Assembly (NCBI RefSeq): GCF_006716115.1
Contig: NZ_VFOO01000001.1
Span: 2,046,001-2,110,000 of the forward strand
DNA length: 64,000 bases
Direction: 5' to 3'
Source of the DNA: Subtercola boreus
GTDB taxonomy: Bacteria; Actinomycetota; Actinomycetes; Actinomycetales; Microbacteriaceae
The notes under the pieces are model-generated. The model was not told where the DNA came from. It ran no database searches and saw nothing but the letters and a program-made list of their open reading frames with translations. A program made the position numbers and the translations under genes. Shown in pieces: positions 8,718 through 16,397 of this stretch (its first letter is position 1; each line of letters opens with the position of its first letter).

Positions 8718-9562
8718 CGGATGTCCGCCCCGAGAGGAGCGACGGGCGAGCCGTGGAGCGCCTCGCGCACGGCGGTCACGCCGGCGAAGAACGCCGGGTT
8801 CTCACGCAGGGAGTCGCTTCGCGAGGTACCCGGACCGAGATCCACCGACACGATGTCGACGATGCGACCCGGGCGGGGCGACATCACGACGACCCGGTCG
8901 GAGAGGAAGACGGCCTCGGGGATCGAGTGCGTCACGAAGACGACGGCCGCGCCCGTCTCGGAGCAGATGCGCACGAGCTCCTGCTGCATGCGCTCGCGGG
9001 TCATCTCGTCGAGGGCGCCGAACGGTTCGTCCATCAGCAGCAGTTTCGGCCGTTCGGCGAGCGAACGCGCGATGGCCACACGCTGCTGCATGCCGCCCGA
9101 GAGCTGGTCGGGGAAACGGCTCCGGAAGTCGGTGAGCCCGACGAGTTCGATCAGTTCCTCTGCCCGCGCCGCGCGTTCGGCCTTGCCCACGCCGTGCAGC
9201 TCGAGAGGCAGTTCGATGTTCGCCTGCACGGATCGCCACGGCAGAAGTCCCGCGCTCTGGAAGGCGATGCCGTATTCCTGGTCGAGCCGGGCCTGCCGCG
9301 CCGATTTGCCGAAGACGAGGATCTCGCCGCTCGTGGCGGAGTCGAGGTCGGCGATCAGGCGGAGGAGGGTGCTCTTGCCGCAGCCCGAGGGACCGATCAG
9401 CGACACGAACTCCCCCGGCTCGACGGTGAGGTCGATGCCGGTGAGCGCCTGCACTTCGGCGCCCTTCGCCACGGTGAAGATCTTGCCGGCCTGGCGCACA
9501 GAGATGGCCGGCAGAGCGGCGGCGTCCGGGGTGGTCGTGGTGGTGTGGGCAGTGTCGGTCAT
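8714..9562 (-). CDS. ABC transporter ATP-binding protein
   Basis: A 282-aa SsuB/ThiZ-like ATPase from the ATG at 9562. Walker A GPSGCGKST, signature LSGGMQQRVAIARSLA, Walker B LLLMDEPFGALDE and the H-loop VTHS are all visible. The reading frame stays open upstream, but the 4-bp ATGA overlap with the preceding permease and the normal start MTDTAHTT fix the start. It overlaps the next permease by 4 bp as well. Confidence 0.93.
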   Translation of the reverse strand: MTDTAHTTTTTPDAAALPAISVRQAGKIFTVAKGAEVQALTGIDLTVEPGEFVSLIGPSGCGKSTLLRLIADLDSATSGEILVFGKSARQARLDQEYGIAFQSAGLLPWRSVQANIELPLELHGVGKAERAARAEELIELVGLTDFRSRFPDQLSGGMQQRVAIARSLAERPKLLLMDEPFGALDEMTRERMQQELVRICSETGAAVVFVTHSIPEAVFLSDRVVVMSPRPGRIVDIVSVDLGPGTSRSDSLRENPAFFAGVTAVREALHGSPVAPLGADIR

Positions 9563-10458
9563 GAGGCCGCCTCCTGTCGGTTGAAACGCTTGAGGGTGAG
9601 GCCGATCAGCGCGACGATGCCCGCCGAGACGAGCCCGAGCACGACCGCACCGGCGATCGGTGCGTACGCCTTGGCCGGATCGGAGGTTCCGGACTGCGCG
9701 AACTCGATGATCATGCGCCCGATGCCGCCCTTGTAGCCGGTCGAGACCTCGGCCACCACCGTTCCCACGATGGCACTCGCGGCCCCCAGCCGGAGGGCCG
9801 GCAGGAGGTAGGGCACGCTTGCGGGCAGACGGAGCTTCAGGAGCGTGCGAAACCAGCCCGCGTTGTAGGTGCGCATCAGCTCGACGTGGATCGTGTCGGG
9901 CGACTGCAGCCCGCGGAGCGCGCCGACGGCCACCGGGAAGAACGCCAGGTATGAGGCGATGACGGCCACAGACATCCACCGGTCCCAGGAGAAGGCGCCG
10001 ATCTGGATCTTGCCGCCCCAGGCCACGATCACCGGGGCCAGGGCGATGAGCGGGACGGTCTGGCTGAGGATGAGCCAGGGCAGCACGGCCCGCTCAGCGA
10101 CCTGCAGGCGCTGCATGAGCAGGGCGATCAGGAAGCCGACGACGGATCCGATGGCCCAGCCGACCGCTGCGACGCCGAGGCTGGTCAGAGCCGCGCCGAT
10201 GACGGCCACCCAGACCGGCGGGGAGCCGGCGGCGGTGTTCACCGGCTCGATCGCCCGGGACAGCATGTCGACGAGGTGCGGCATCGAGCGGTCGTCGGTC
10301 TTCGGCAGGATGCTCGTGTCGAACAACACCACGCCGCCGGGCGGTCCCACCGCCTTGTAGCCCTCCCAGAGCAGCGCGAGCACGACGACTCCGAGCAGCC
10401 CCCAGAGCAGGGCGCTCCAGCGTCGGCGCGCCCGATCCGCTCCCGATGTCATCGTCAT
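9559..10458 (-). CDS. ABC transporter permease (SsuC/ThiX type)
   Basis: A 299-aa permease with an N-terminal helix (about 15-33), a periplasmic loop and the conserved EAA loop (MRTYNAGWFRTLLKLRLPAS). The start at 10458 overlaps the stop of the LLM oxidoreductase gene (ATGA at 10455-10458), so oxidoreductase and importer are translationally coupled. That links the enzyme and the imported compound. Confidence 0.88.
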   Translation of the reverse strand: MTMTSGADRARRRWSALLWGLLGVVVLALLWEGYKAVGPPGGVVLFDTSILPKTDDRSMPHLVDMLSRAIEPVNTAAGSPPVWVAVIGAALTSLGVAAVGWAIGSVVGFLIALLMQRLQVAERAVLPWLILSQTVPLIALAPVIVAWGGKIQIGAFSWDRWMSVAVIASYLAFFPVAVGALRGLQSPDTIHVELMRTYNAGWFRTLLKLRLPASVPYLLPALRLGAASAIVGTVVAEVSTGYKGGIGRMIIEFAQSGTSDPAKAYAPIAGAVVLGLVSAGIVALIGLTLKRFNRQEAAS

Positions 10459-11471
10459 GCGGTCGCCGTGATGTGCTCTCGCATCGCTGGGATGACGGCC
10501 TCGCCGTAGACACGCAGGGTCTCCTCCTTGTTGTCGTGCTGGAGGTAGCCGGCGAACTGGTCGACGCCGAGCTCCTTGAGAGCCTTCAGCTTCTCGATGT
10601 GCTGGTCGGCCGTGCCGAGCAGGCAGAAGCGGTCGACGATCTCGTCGGGAACGAAGTTCGCGTGCTCGTTGCCGGCGAGGCCGTGCTGGTTGTAGTCGTA
10701 GCCCTGGCGGGACTCGATGTAGTCCGTCAGCGCCTTCGGCACGTTCGAGTCGGTGCCGTACTTCGACACGATGTCGGCCACATGGTTGCCCACCATGCCA
10801 CCGAACCACCGGCACTGGTCGCGCATGTGCTCCCAGTCGTCGCCGATGTACATCGGGGCGGCCACGCAGAACTTGATCGACATCGGGTCGCGCCCTGCCT
10901 TCTCTGCCGCATCGCGGACGGTCTTGATCATCCATTCGGCGATGTCGACGTCGGCGAGCTGCAGGATGAAGCCGTCACCGACTTCGCCGGTGAGCTTGAG
11001 GGCGAGCGGGCCGTAGGCCGCAACCCACACCTCGAGTTCGGAACTGCGGCTCCACGGGAACTGCACGGTCGCCCCGTTGTACTCCACCGGGCGGCTGTTC
11101 GCGAGCTCACGGATCACGTGGATCGACTCCCGCAGGGTCTTCAGCGTGGTCGGTGCGCCGTTCGTCGTGCGCACCGCCGAGTCGCCACGGCCGATGCCGC
11201 AGATGGTGCGGTTGCCGTACATCTCGTTGAGGGTGGCGAAGATGGATGCCGTCACCGTCCAGTCGCGGGTCGCCGGGTTCGTCACCATCGGGCCGACCTT
11301 GATGCGGTGCGTCTCGTTGAGGATCTGGCTGTAGATGACGTACGGCTCCTGCCAGAGCAGGTGCGAGTCGAACGTCCACGCGTAGTCGAAGCCGTGCTGC
11401 TCGGCGAGCTTCGCGAGCGCGAGGGTGCGCGACGCCGGCGGGTGGGTCTGGAGTACTGCTCCGAATTCCAT
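10455..11471 (-). CDS. LLM-class (F420/flavin-dependent) oxidoreductase in the catabolic operon
   Basis: A 338-aa luciferase-like TIM-barrel protein. The start at 11471 (MEFGAVLQ) is supported by AGGAAG upstream. Visible features: GFDYAWTFDSHLLWQEPY near the N terminus, the NPATRDW and GIGRGDSAVRT segments typical of the F420-dependent branch related to Mer, and GDGFILQLAD. The family reduces or oxidises substrates with F420 or FMN. Encoded between dihydropyrimidinase and the importer and overlapping the importer start, it should act on the same compound. The exact reaction is unknown; no dihydropyrimidine dehydrogenase is encoded in this window, so a role in the reductive step is a hypothesis. 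Confidence 0.82.
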   Translation of the reverse strand: MEFGAVLQTHPPASRTLALAKLAEQHGFDYAWTFDSHLLWQEPYVIYSQILNETHRIKVGPMVTNPATRDWTVTASIFATLNEMYGNRTICGIGRGDSAVRTTNGAPTTLKTLRESIHVIRELANSRPVEYNGATVQFPWSRSSELEVWVAAYGPLALKLTGEVGDGFILQLADVDIAEWMIKTVRDAAEKAGRDPMSIKFCVAAPMYIGDDWEHMRDQCRWFGGMVGNHVADIVSKYGTDSNVPKALTDYIESRQGYDYNQHGLAGNEHANFVPDEIVDRFCLLGTADQHIEKLKALKELGVDQFAGYLQHDNKEETLRVYGEAVIPAMREHITATA

Positions 11472-11543
11472 GTGGTGCTGCTTCCTGCAAGGGGTGGTCG
11501 GGTTCATACGCGACGCCGGGCGGGGACCGGCGTCGCCAGTGGT

Positions 11544-12983
11544 TCAGATCAGATATTGGCTCAGGCCGCGCTTGAAGTACTTGCCGTCACCCTTGGTGCC
11601 GAGGTAGGAGTTGTCGTCGACGATGACCTTGCCGCGGGAGATGACGGTGTCGACGTGCCCGTCGATCTCGTAGCCCTCCCAGGCCGAGTAGTCCATGTTC
11701 ATGTGGTGCGAACGGCCCTCGCCGACGCCGATCGAGGTGTGCCCGTTCGGGTCGTAGATCACCACGTCGCCATCGGCCCCGGGCTGGATGACGCCCTTCT
11801 TGCCGTACATGCCGAACATGCGCGCGGGCGTGGTCGACGTGAGTTCGACCCAGCGCGGCAGGCTGATCTCGCCCATCACCACACCCTGGTAGATCAGGTC
11901 CATGCGGTGCTCGACCGAGCCGATGCCGTTCGGGATCTTCGAGAAGTCGCCGATCCCCATGTCTTTCTGACCCTTCATGCAGAAGGGACAGTGGTCGGTG
12001 GAGATGATCTGCAGGTCGTTCGTGCGGAGGCCCTGCCACATGTGGTGCTGGTGACCCTCCGCACGCGACCGGAGCGGCGTCGAGCACACCCACTTGGCGC
12101 CTTCGAAGTCGCCCCACTGCTCACTGGATGCCCCGAGCTGCTCCTCGAGCGACAGGTAGAGGTACTGCGGGCAGGTCTCTGCGAACACGTTCTGGCCGCG
12201 GTCGCGGGCGATGGCGATCTGCTCGACGGCCTGCTTGGCGCTGACATGGACGATGTAGAGCGGCGCACCCGTGAGGTTGGCGAGCATGATCGCGCGGTGG
12301 GTCGCCTCCTCCTCGGCCTGCCACGGGCGCGTGGTGCCGTGGAAGTACGGGGAGGTGTCACCCCGGGCGATGGACTGCTGCACGAGCAGGTCGATGACGC
12401 TGCCGTTCTCGGCGTGCATCATCATCAGCGCACCGTTCTCGCTCGCCCGCTGCATCGCCTTGACGATCTGCCCGTCGTCGGAGAGGAACACGCCCTTGTA
12501 GGCCATGAAGAGCTTGAAGGAGCTGACGCCTTCGTTCAGCAGCTCATCCATCGCCGTGAGCGACGAGTCCTGCACGTCGGAGAGGATCTGGTGGAAGCCG
12601 TAGTCGATGGCGCAGTTGCCCGCGGCCTTCTGGTGCCAGAGCTGGTACTGGTCGAGGATGTTCTCGCCCGCGTACTGCACCACGAAGTCGACGATCGAGG
12701 TCGTGCCGCCCCAGGCCGCTGCCCGGGTTCCCGTCTCGAAGGTGTCGCTCGCGAAGGTGCCGCCGAACGGCATCTCCATGTGCGTGTGCGCGTCGATGCC
12801 GCCCGGGATGACGTACTTCCCCCGCGCATCGATGACGCGGTCGACGTTGGCTGCGACATCGAAGCCGAGCAGGGCCGAGCCCGGGGCCAGCACGGCGGCG
12901 ATCGTCTCGCCGTCGATCAGCACGTCAGCGCTGGCGACGCCCGTGGCGTTCACCACAGTGCCGTTGGTAATGAGTGTCTTCAT
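11544..12983 (-). CDS. hydA: Dihydropyrimidinase / D-hydantoinase
   Basis: Cyclic amidohydrolase that opens dihydrouracil, dihydrothymine or 5-substituted hydantoins to N-carbamoyl amino acids. The 479-aa sequence has the metal ligands DAHTHMEMPFGG (about 62-73), the lysine to be carboxylated in SSFKLFMAYKG, HAENG, HVSAKQ and the final Asp in STDHCPFC. Length and motifs are normal for a functional enzyme. It lies 27 bp after the ureidopropionase gene and 72 bp before the LLM gene. Dihydropyrimidinase and hydantoinase activities cannot be separated by sequence alone. Confidence 0.93.
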   Translation of the reverse strand: MKTLITNGTVVNATGVASADVLIDGETIAAVLAPGSALLGFDVAANVDRVIDARGKYVIPGGIDAHTHMEMPFGGTFASDTFETGTRAAAWGGTTSIVDFVVQYAGENILDQYQLWHQKAAGNCAIDYGFHQILSDVQDSSLTAMDELLNEGVSSFKLFMAYKGVFLSDDGQIVKAMQRASENGALMMMHAENGSVIDLLVQQSIARGDTSPYFHGTTRPWQAEEEATHRAIMLANLTGAPLYIVHVSAKQAVEQIAIARDRGQNVFAETCPQYLYLSLEEQLGASSEQWGDFEGAKWVCSTPLRSRAEGHQHHMWQGLRTNDLQIISTDHCPFCMKGQKDMGIGDFSKIPNGIGSVEHRMDLIYQGVVMGEISLPRWVELTSTTPARMFGMYGKKGVIQPGADGDVVIYDPNGHTSIGVGEGRSHHMNMDYSAWEGYEIDGHVDTVISRGKVIVDDNSYLGTKGDGKYFKRGLSQYLI

Positions 12984-13010
12984 CGATTCGCCTCTCTCGT
13001 TCTGGTCGAC

Positions 13011-13859
13011 CTACGGCTTGGGGATCGAGGTGTACGACTCGGGCCTCCGGTCGCGGTAGAACTGCCAGTCGTCGCGCATCTCCCGCACCAGGTCGAGCTC
13101 GAGGTCGCGCACCAGGATCTCCTCAGAGGTACCGGATCCGCGATCCCCCACGAAGTTGCCACGCGGGTCGATCACCTGGCTGGTGCCGTAGAAGTCGACG
13201 GCGAGGTCGCCGTACTCGTTGTCTTCGCGGCCGACCCGGTTGGGCTGCAGCACGAAGTAGCCGTTCGCGACCGCTGCAGCAGGGCCCTCGACCTCCCAGA
13301 GCCGGTTCGACAGCCCGGGCTTCGTGGCGTTCGGGTTGAACACCATGTGCGCGCCGTTCAGGCCCAGCTCGCGCCAACCCTCGGGGAAGTGGCGGTCGTA
13401 GCAGATGTACAGGCCGATCTTGCCGACCGAGGTGTCGAAGACGGGGTAGCCCATGTTGCCGGGGCGGAAGTAGAACTTCTCGAAGAACCGGTCGACGTGC
13501 GGGATGTGGTGCTTCCGGTACTTGCCGAGGATCGTGCCGTCGGCTTCGACGATCACGGCGGTGTTGTAGTAGACGCCCGTGATGTCCTCTTCGTAGATCG
13601 GCAGGATGATCACGAGGTTCAGCTCTTTGGCGAGCGCGGCGAAGCGCTGCACGATGGGGCCGTCGGCCGGTTCGGCGTAGTGGTAGTACTTCTTGTCCTC
13701 GGTGATGCCGAAGTAGGGTCCGTAGAAGAGTTCCTGGAAGCAGATGACCTGGGCTCCCTCGGCCGCCGCGTCACGCGCGAACTGCTCGTGCTTCTGGATC
13801 ATGGACTCTTTGTCGCCGGTCCAGGTGGTCTGCGTGATCGCTGCCCGTACAACCGCCAT
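13011..13859 (-). CDS. Nitrilase-superfamily amidase, beta-ureidopropionase-like
   Basis: A 282-aa carbon-nitrogen hydrolase with the Glu-Lys-Cys triad in CFQELFYGPYFG, GKYRKHHIPH and YICYDRHFPEGWREL. FQELFYGPYF is close to eukaryotic-type beta-ureidopropionases, which hydrolyse N-carbamoyl-beta-alanine to beta-alanine, CO2 and ammonia, the step after dihydropyrimidinase. It is the first gene of the minus-strand operon, with AAAGGA 8 bases before the ATG and the divergent MocR-type regulator 103 bp away. Confidence 0.88.
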   Translation of the reverse strand: MAVVRAAITQTTWTGDKESMIQKHEQFARDAAAEGAQVICFQELFYGPYFGITEDKKYYHYAEPADGPIVQRFAALAKELNLVIILPIYEEDITGVYYNTAVIVEADGTILGKYRKHHIPHVDRFFEKFYFRPGNMGYPVFDTSVGKIGLYICYDRHFPEGWRELGLNGAHMVFNPNATKPGLSNRLWEVEGPAAAVANGYFVLQPNRVGREDNEYGDLAVDFYGTSQVIDPRGNFVGDRGSGTSEEILVRDLELDLVREMRDDWQFYRDRRPESYTSIPKP

Positions 13860-13962
13860 GGGTGATATTCCTTTCGAAGCCCGTTTTGTTATTATTCGAG
13901 CTGAACATTTCTCTTGTGTTTCAGACTGTGACGCAGGCGTAAAAATAAGTCAAGAGGTGTGG
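13860..13962. promoter_or_regulatory. AT-rich divergent promoter region between the catabolic operon and the MocR regulator
   Basis: This 103-bp gap is markedly more AT-rich than its surroundings. It contains AT runs usable as -10 elements in both directions and a small inverted pair, CTGAA (13901-13905) and TTCAG (13920-13924). Binding by the MocR protein is inferred from position; no operator is proven. Confidence 0.5.
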
Positions 13963-15333
13963 ATGATCGACCAGATCGTCGGGGCTGTGGAGAACAGGAC
14001 ACCCGAAGCCATCGCCGCCGCCGTGTCCCGGCTGATCCGGTCGGGAAGCATCGCCTCGGGCGACCGGCTGCCCACCGTGAGGGACCTCGCCCGCGCCCTC
14101 GGCGTCAGTCCCGCGACCGTCTCGAACGCCTGGCAGGCGCTCGCCGGGGTCGGCCTCATCACCTCCCGCGGACGTGCGGGCAGCTTCGTGCTGAAGGCCG
14201 GCACGACCTGGATGCCGACCCACTTCGCCGAACTCGCTGGCACCCACGTCGAAGCCCGACTCGACCTGTCCTCGGGAACGCCCGATCCGGCGCTCCTCCC
14301 CTCGCTCGGCGCGGCCCTCGCCCGCGTGCCGGCCCGCGCGGATACGTCGAGCTACCTCACCCAGCGTGTTCTCCCCGAACTCGAACGCCAGCTCCGGGCA
14401 TCCTGGCCCTACCGCGCGGAAAGCCTGACGATCCTCGACGGAGCACTCGACGCGATCTCCCGCTCGCTCGACGTCGTTGTGCGCTACGGCGACCGGGTGC
14501 TGGTCGAAGAACCGTCGTTCCCGCCGTTCTTCGACCTGCTCGAACAGTTCGGGGTCGAACGCGTGCCCGTGCAGATCGACGCGCATGGGATGAGACCGGA
14601 TGCCCTGGCCGCCGCCCTCAGCACGAACCCGGCCGCGATCATCCTGCAGCCGCGCGCCCACAACCCGACCGGCGCGTCGATGACCGCGGAGCGCGCCGAG
14701 GAACTGGTGCGGGTGCTGAGGGCGCACTCGCACCTGACCGACCCGGTCATCATCGAGGACGACCACTCGGCGGAGATCAGCTCCGCCCCGGCCCTCAGTC
14801 TCGGCTCCTGGCTGCCGCACCGGGTGCTGCACATCCGGAGCTACGCGAAGTCGCACGGGCCGGACCTCCGCATCGGAGCGCTCGCCGGCCCAGCGGCGCT
14901 GGTCGACCGTATCGTGGCGCGCCGGATGCTCGGGCCGGGGTGGACCTCGCGGATGCTGCAGGTCATCCTGTTCGAACTGCTCACCGCGCCGGAATCGGTG
15001 GCGCAGGTGCGGCTGGCGCGGAACACCTACCGGGAACGCCAGCAGGCGCTGGCCGCGGCCCTCGATCGACATGGACTCGAGGTGGCGAGCGCCGACGGCA
15101 TCAACCTCTGGTTGCCGGTACGGGACGAACGGTCGGCGATCGTGTCCCTCGCTGCGAGCGGGATCCGGGTTGCGGCGGGCACGTCCTTCCAGCCCGCGAA
15201 CGAACCGGGACCGGCACAGCGCCCGTTCGTGCGGGTGACAGCGGGACTGGTGCAGAACGACGTGCACGAGGTCGCGGCGCTGCTGGCAGCAGCCGCGCTC
15301 GGTGAGGGGCCGGCCGGGGCGCTCCGGGCCTGA
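13963..15333 (+). CDS. MocR-family regulator: GntR HTH fused to class-I aminotransferase domain
   Basis: A 456-aa PLP-dependent transcription factor. Residues 5-75 are a GntR winged HTH (GDRLPTVRDLARALGVSPAT); the rest is a fold-type-I aminotransferase domain with HNPTG and the PLP-lysine region IRSYAKSHGPDLRIG. AAGAGG lies 6 bases before the ATG at 13963. MocR proteins usually control adjacent genes for amines, GABA, taurine or vitamin B6. Divergent from the ureidopropionase gene, it is the best candidate regulator of the catabolic operon, perhaps sensing its amino product. Confidence 0.9.
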   Translation: MIDQIVGAVENRTPEAIAAAVSRLIRSGSIASGDRLPTVRDLARALGVSPATVSNAWQALAGVGLITSRGRAGSFVLKAGTTWMPTHFAELAGTHVEARLDLSSGTPDPALLPSLGAALARVPARADTSSYLTQRVLPELERQLRASWPYRAESLTILDGALDAISRSLDVVVRYGDRVLVEEPSFPPFFDLLEQFGVERVPVQIDAHGMRPDALAAALSTNPAAIILQPRAHNPTGASMTAERAEELVRVLRAHSHLTDPVIIEDDHSAEISSAPALSLGSWLPHRVLHIRSYAKSHGPDLRIGALAGPAALVDRIVARRMLGPGWTSRMLQVILFELLTAPESVAQVRLARNTYRERQQALAAALDRHGLEVASADGINLWLPVRDERSAIVSLAASGIRVAAGTSFQPANEPGPAQRPFVRVTAGLVQNDVHEVAALLAAAALGEGPAGALRA

Positions 15334-15343
15334 GCAGGGCGCC

Positions 15344-15380
15344 CGCCGGGGCTGGCAGGCCGTTCGCCGGGGCTGGCAGG
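15344..15380. repeat. Two copies of a 16-bp unit just after the mocR stop
   Basis: CGCCGGGGCTGGCAGG occurs at 15344-15359 and 15365-15380, 21 bp apart, beginning 11 bases after the stop codon and running up to the promoter of the next gene. It belongs with the other post-stop repeats in the window. Confidence 0.8.
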
Positions 15381-15398
15381 GGTGTCGGGAGCCCTCCC

Positions 15399-15404
15399 TA
15401 GACT
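15399..15404 (+). promoter_or_regulatory. -10 element (leaderless) of the second LLM gene
   Basis: TAGACT is followed by exactly 7 bases and then the ATG at 15412, which places the expected transcription start on the start codon. Confidence 0.55.
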
Positions 15405-15411
15405 GGAACGC

Positions 15412-16320
15412 ATGCGCTTCGGAATCGTCATCCTGCCCCAAGAGACCTGGGCCGAGGCCCGCCCGAAATGGCAGGCCGCCGAGCAGTTGGGCTTCGACCA
15501 TGCGTGGACGTACGACCACCTCTCCTGGCGGTCGCTGGCGGACGAGCCGTGGGGCGCGACGGTGCCGACACTGACGGCCGCCGCCACGGCCACCACGACC
15601 ATCCGGCTCGGCACCTTCGTCTCGTCGCCGAACTTCCGGCACCCCGTGCCGTTCGCGAAGGAGGTCGCCACGATCGACGACATCGCGGGCGGCCGGTTCC
15701 TGCTCGGCATCGGTTCGGGCGGCACCGGGTTCGACGCGTTCGTCCTCGGCCAGCAGCAGCTCACCCCGCGCCAGCGCCACGAACGGTTCGCCGAATTCGT
15801 CGAGCTGGCCGACCGTCTGCTGCGGTTCGAGCAGGCTCCGGATGTCGCGGCGGAGGCCGGGACATCCGGAATCAGCTTCGACGGCCGGTGGTACACCGCG
15901 CACGAGGCCCGGATGGTGGGTCGGCCCGCGCAGCAGCCGCGCGTTCCGTTCGTGCTCGCGGCCAACGGGCCGAAGGGTCTCGCGCTGGTCAGCCGGTTCG
16001 GGCAGGGCTGGGTCACGACCGGGGCAGACGGGGCTGTCGGCGAGGACTGGTGGGGCGCCGTCGAGACGCTGGTGCGCCGACTGGAGGATGCCGCGGCGGC
16101 AGACGGGCGGGACCCCGGCACGATCGACCGGTACCTGTCGCTCGACTCGGGCGGCCAGGCGTCACTTGCGAGCGTGGGGGCGTTCGAGGAGATGGTGGGG
16201 CGGGCATCCGGGCTCGGCTTCACCGACGTGATCACGCACTGGCCGAGGCGGTCGGGCATCTATGCCGCCTCGGAGGCGGTGCTGGAAGAGGTGGCAGCCC
16301 GGCTCGACGGGTGGCGCTGA
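15412..16320 (+). CDS. LLM-class F420/flavin-dependent oxidoreductase
   Basis: A 302-aa luciferase-like monooxygenase-fold protein. The start MRFGIVILPQ and the segment GFDHAWTYDHLSWR near residues 29-42 are typical, as are GTFVSSPNFRHP and the GGRFLLGIGSGG phosphate-binding loop. It reads as an F420- or FMN-dependent oxidoreductase of unknown substrate. It is only 77 bp upstream of cofD on the same strand, which favours F420 as cofactor. A leaderless promoter precedes it. Confidence 0.85.
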   Translation: MRFGIVILPQETWAEARPKWQAAEQLGFDHAWTYDHLSWRSLADEPWGATVPTLTAAATATTTIRLGTFVSSPNFRHPVPFAKEVATIDDIAGGRFLLGIGSGGTGFDAFVLGQQQLTPRQRHERFAEFVELADRLLRFEQAPDVAAEAGTSGISFDGRWYTAHEARMVGRPAQQPRVPFVLAANGPKGLALVSRFGQGWVTTGADGAVGEDWWGAVETLVRRLEDAAAADGRDPGTIDRYLSLDSGGQASLASVGAFEEMVGRASGLGFTDVITHWPRRSGIYAASEAVLEEVAARLDGWR

Positions 16321-16397
16321 GCGCCGACGGCACCCGATGCGGGTGGCGCTCAGGGCGGAGTGGCGTCGAACTCGCGGTCGAAGTGGGAAAATCAAGC

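Noticed and set aside
10446-13865. A 1139-codon open frame on the plus strand.
   Set aside because: Antisense to the LLM, dihydropyrimidinase and ureidopropionase genes, all of which have intact catalytic motifs; the long frame is a high-GC artefact.
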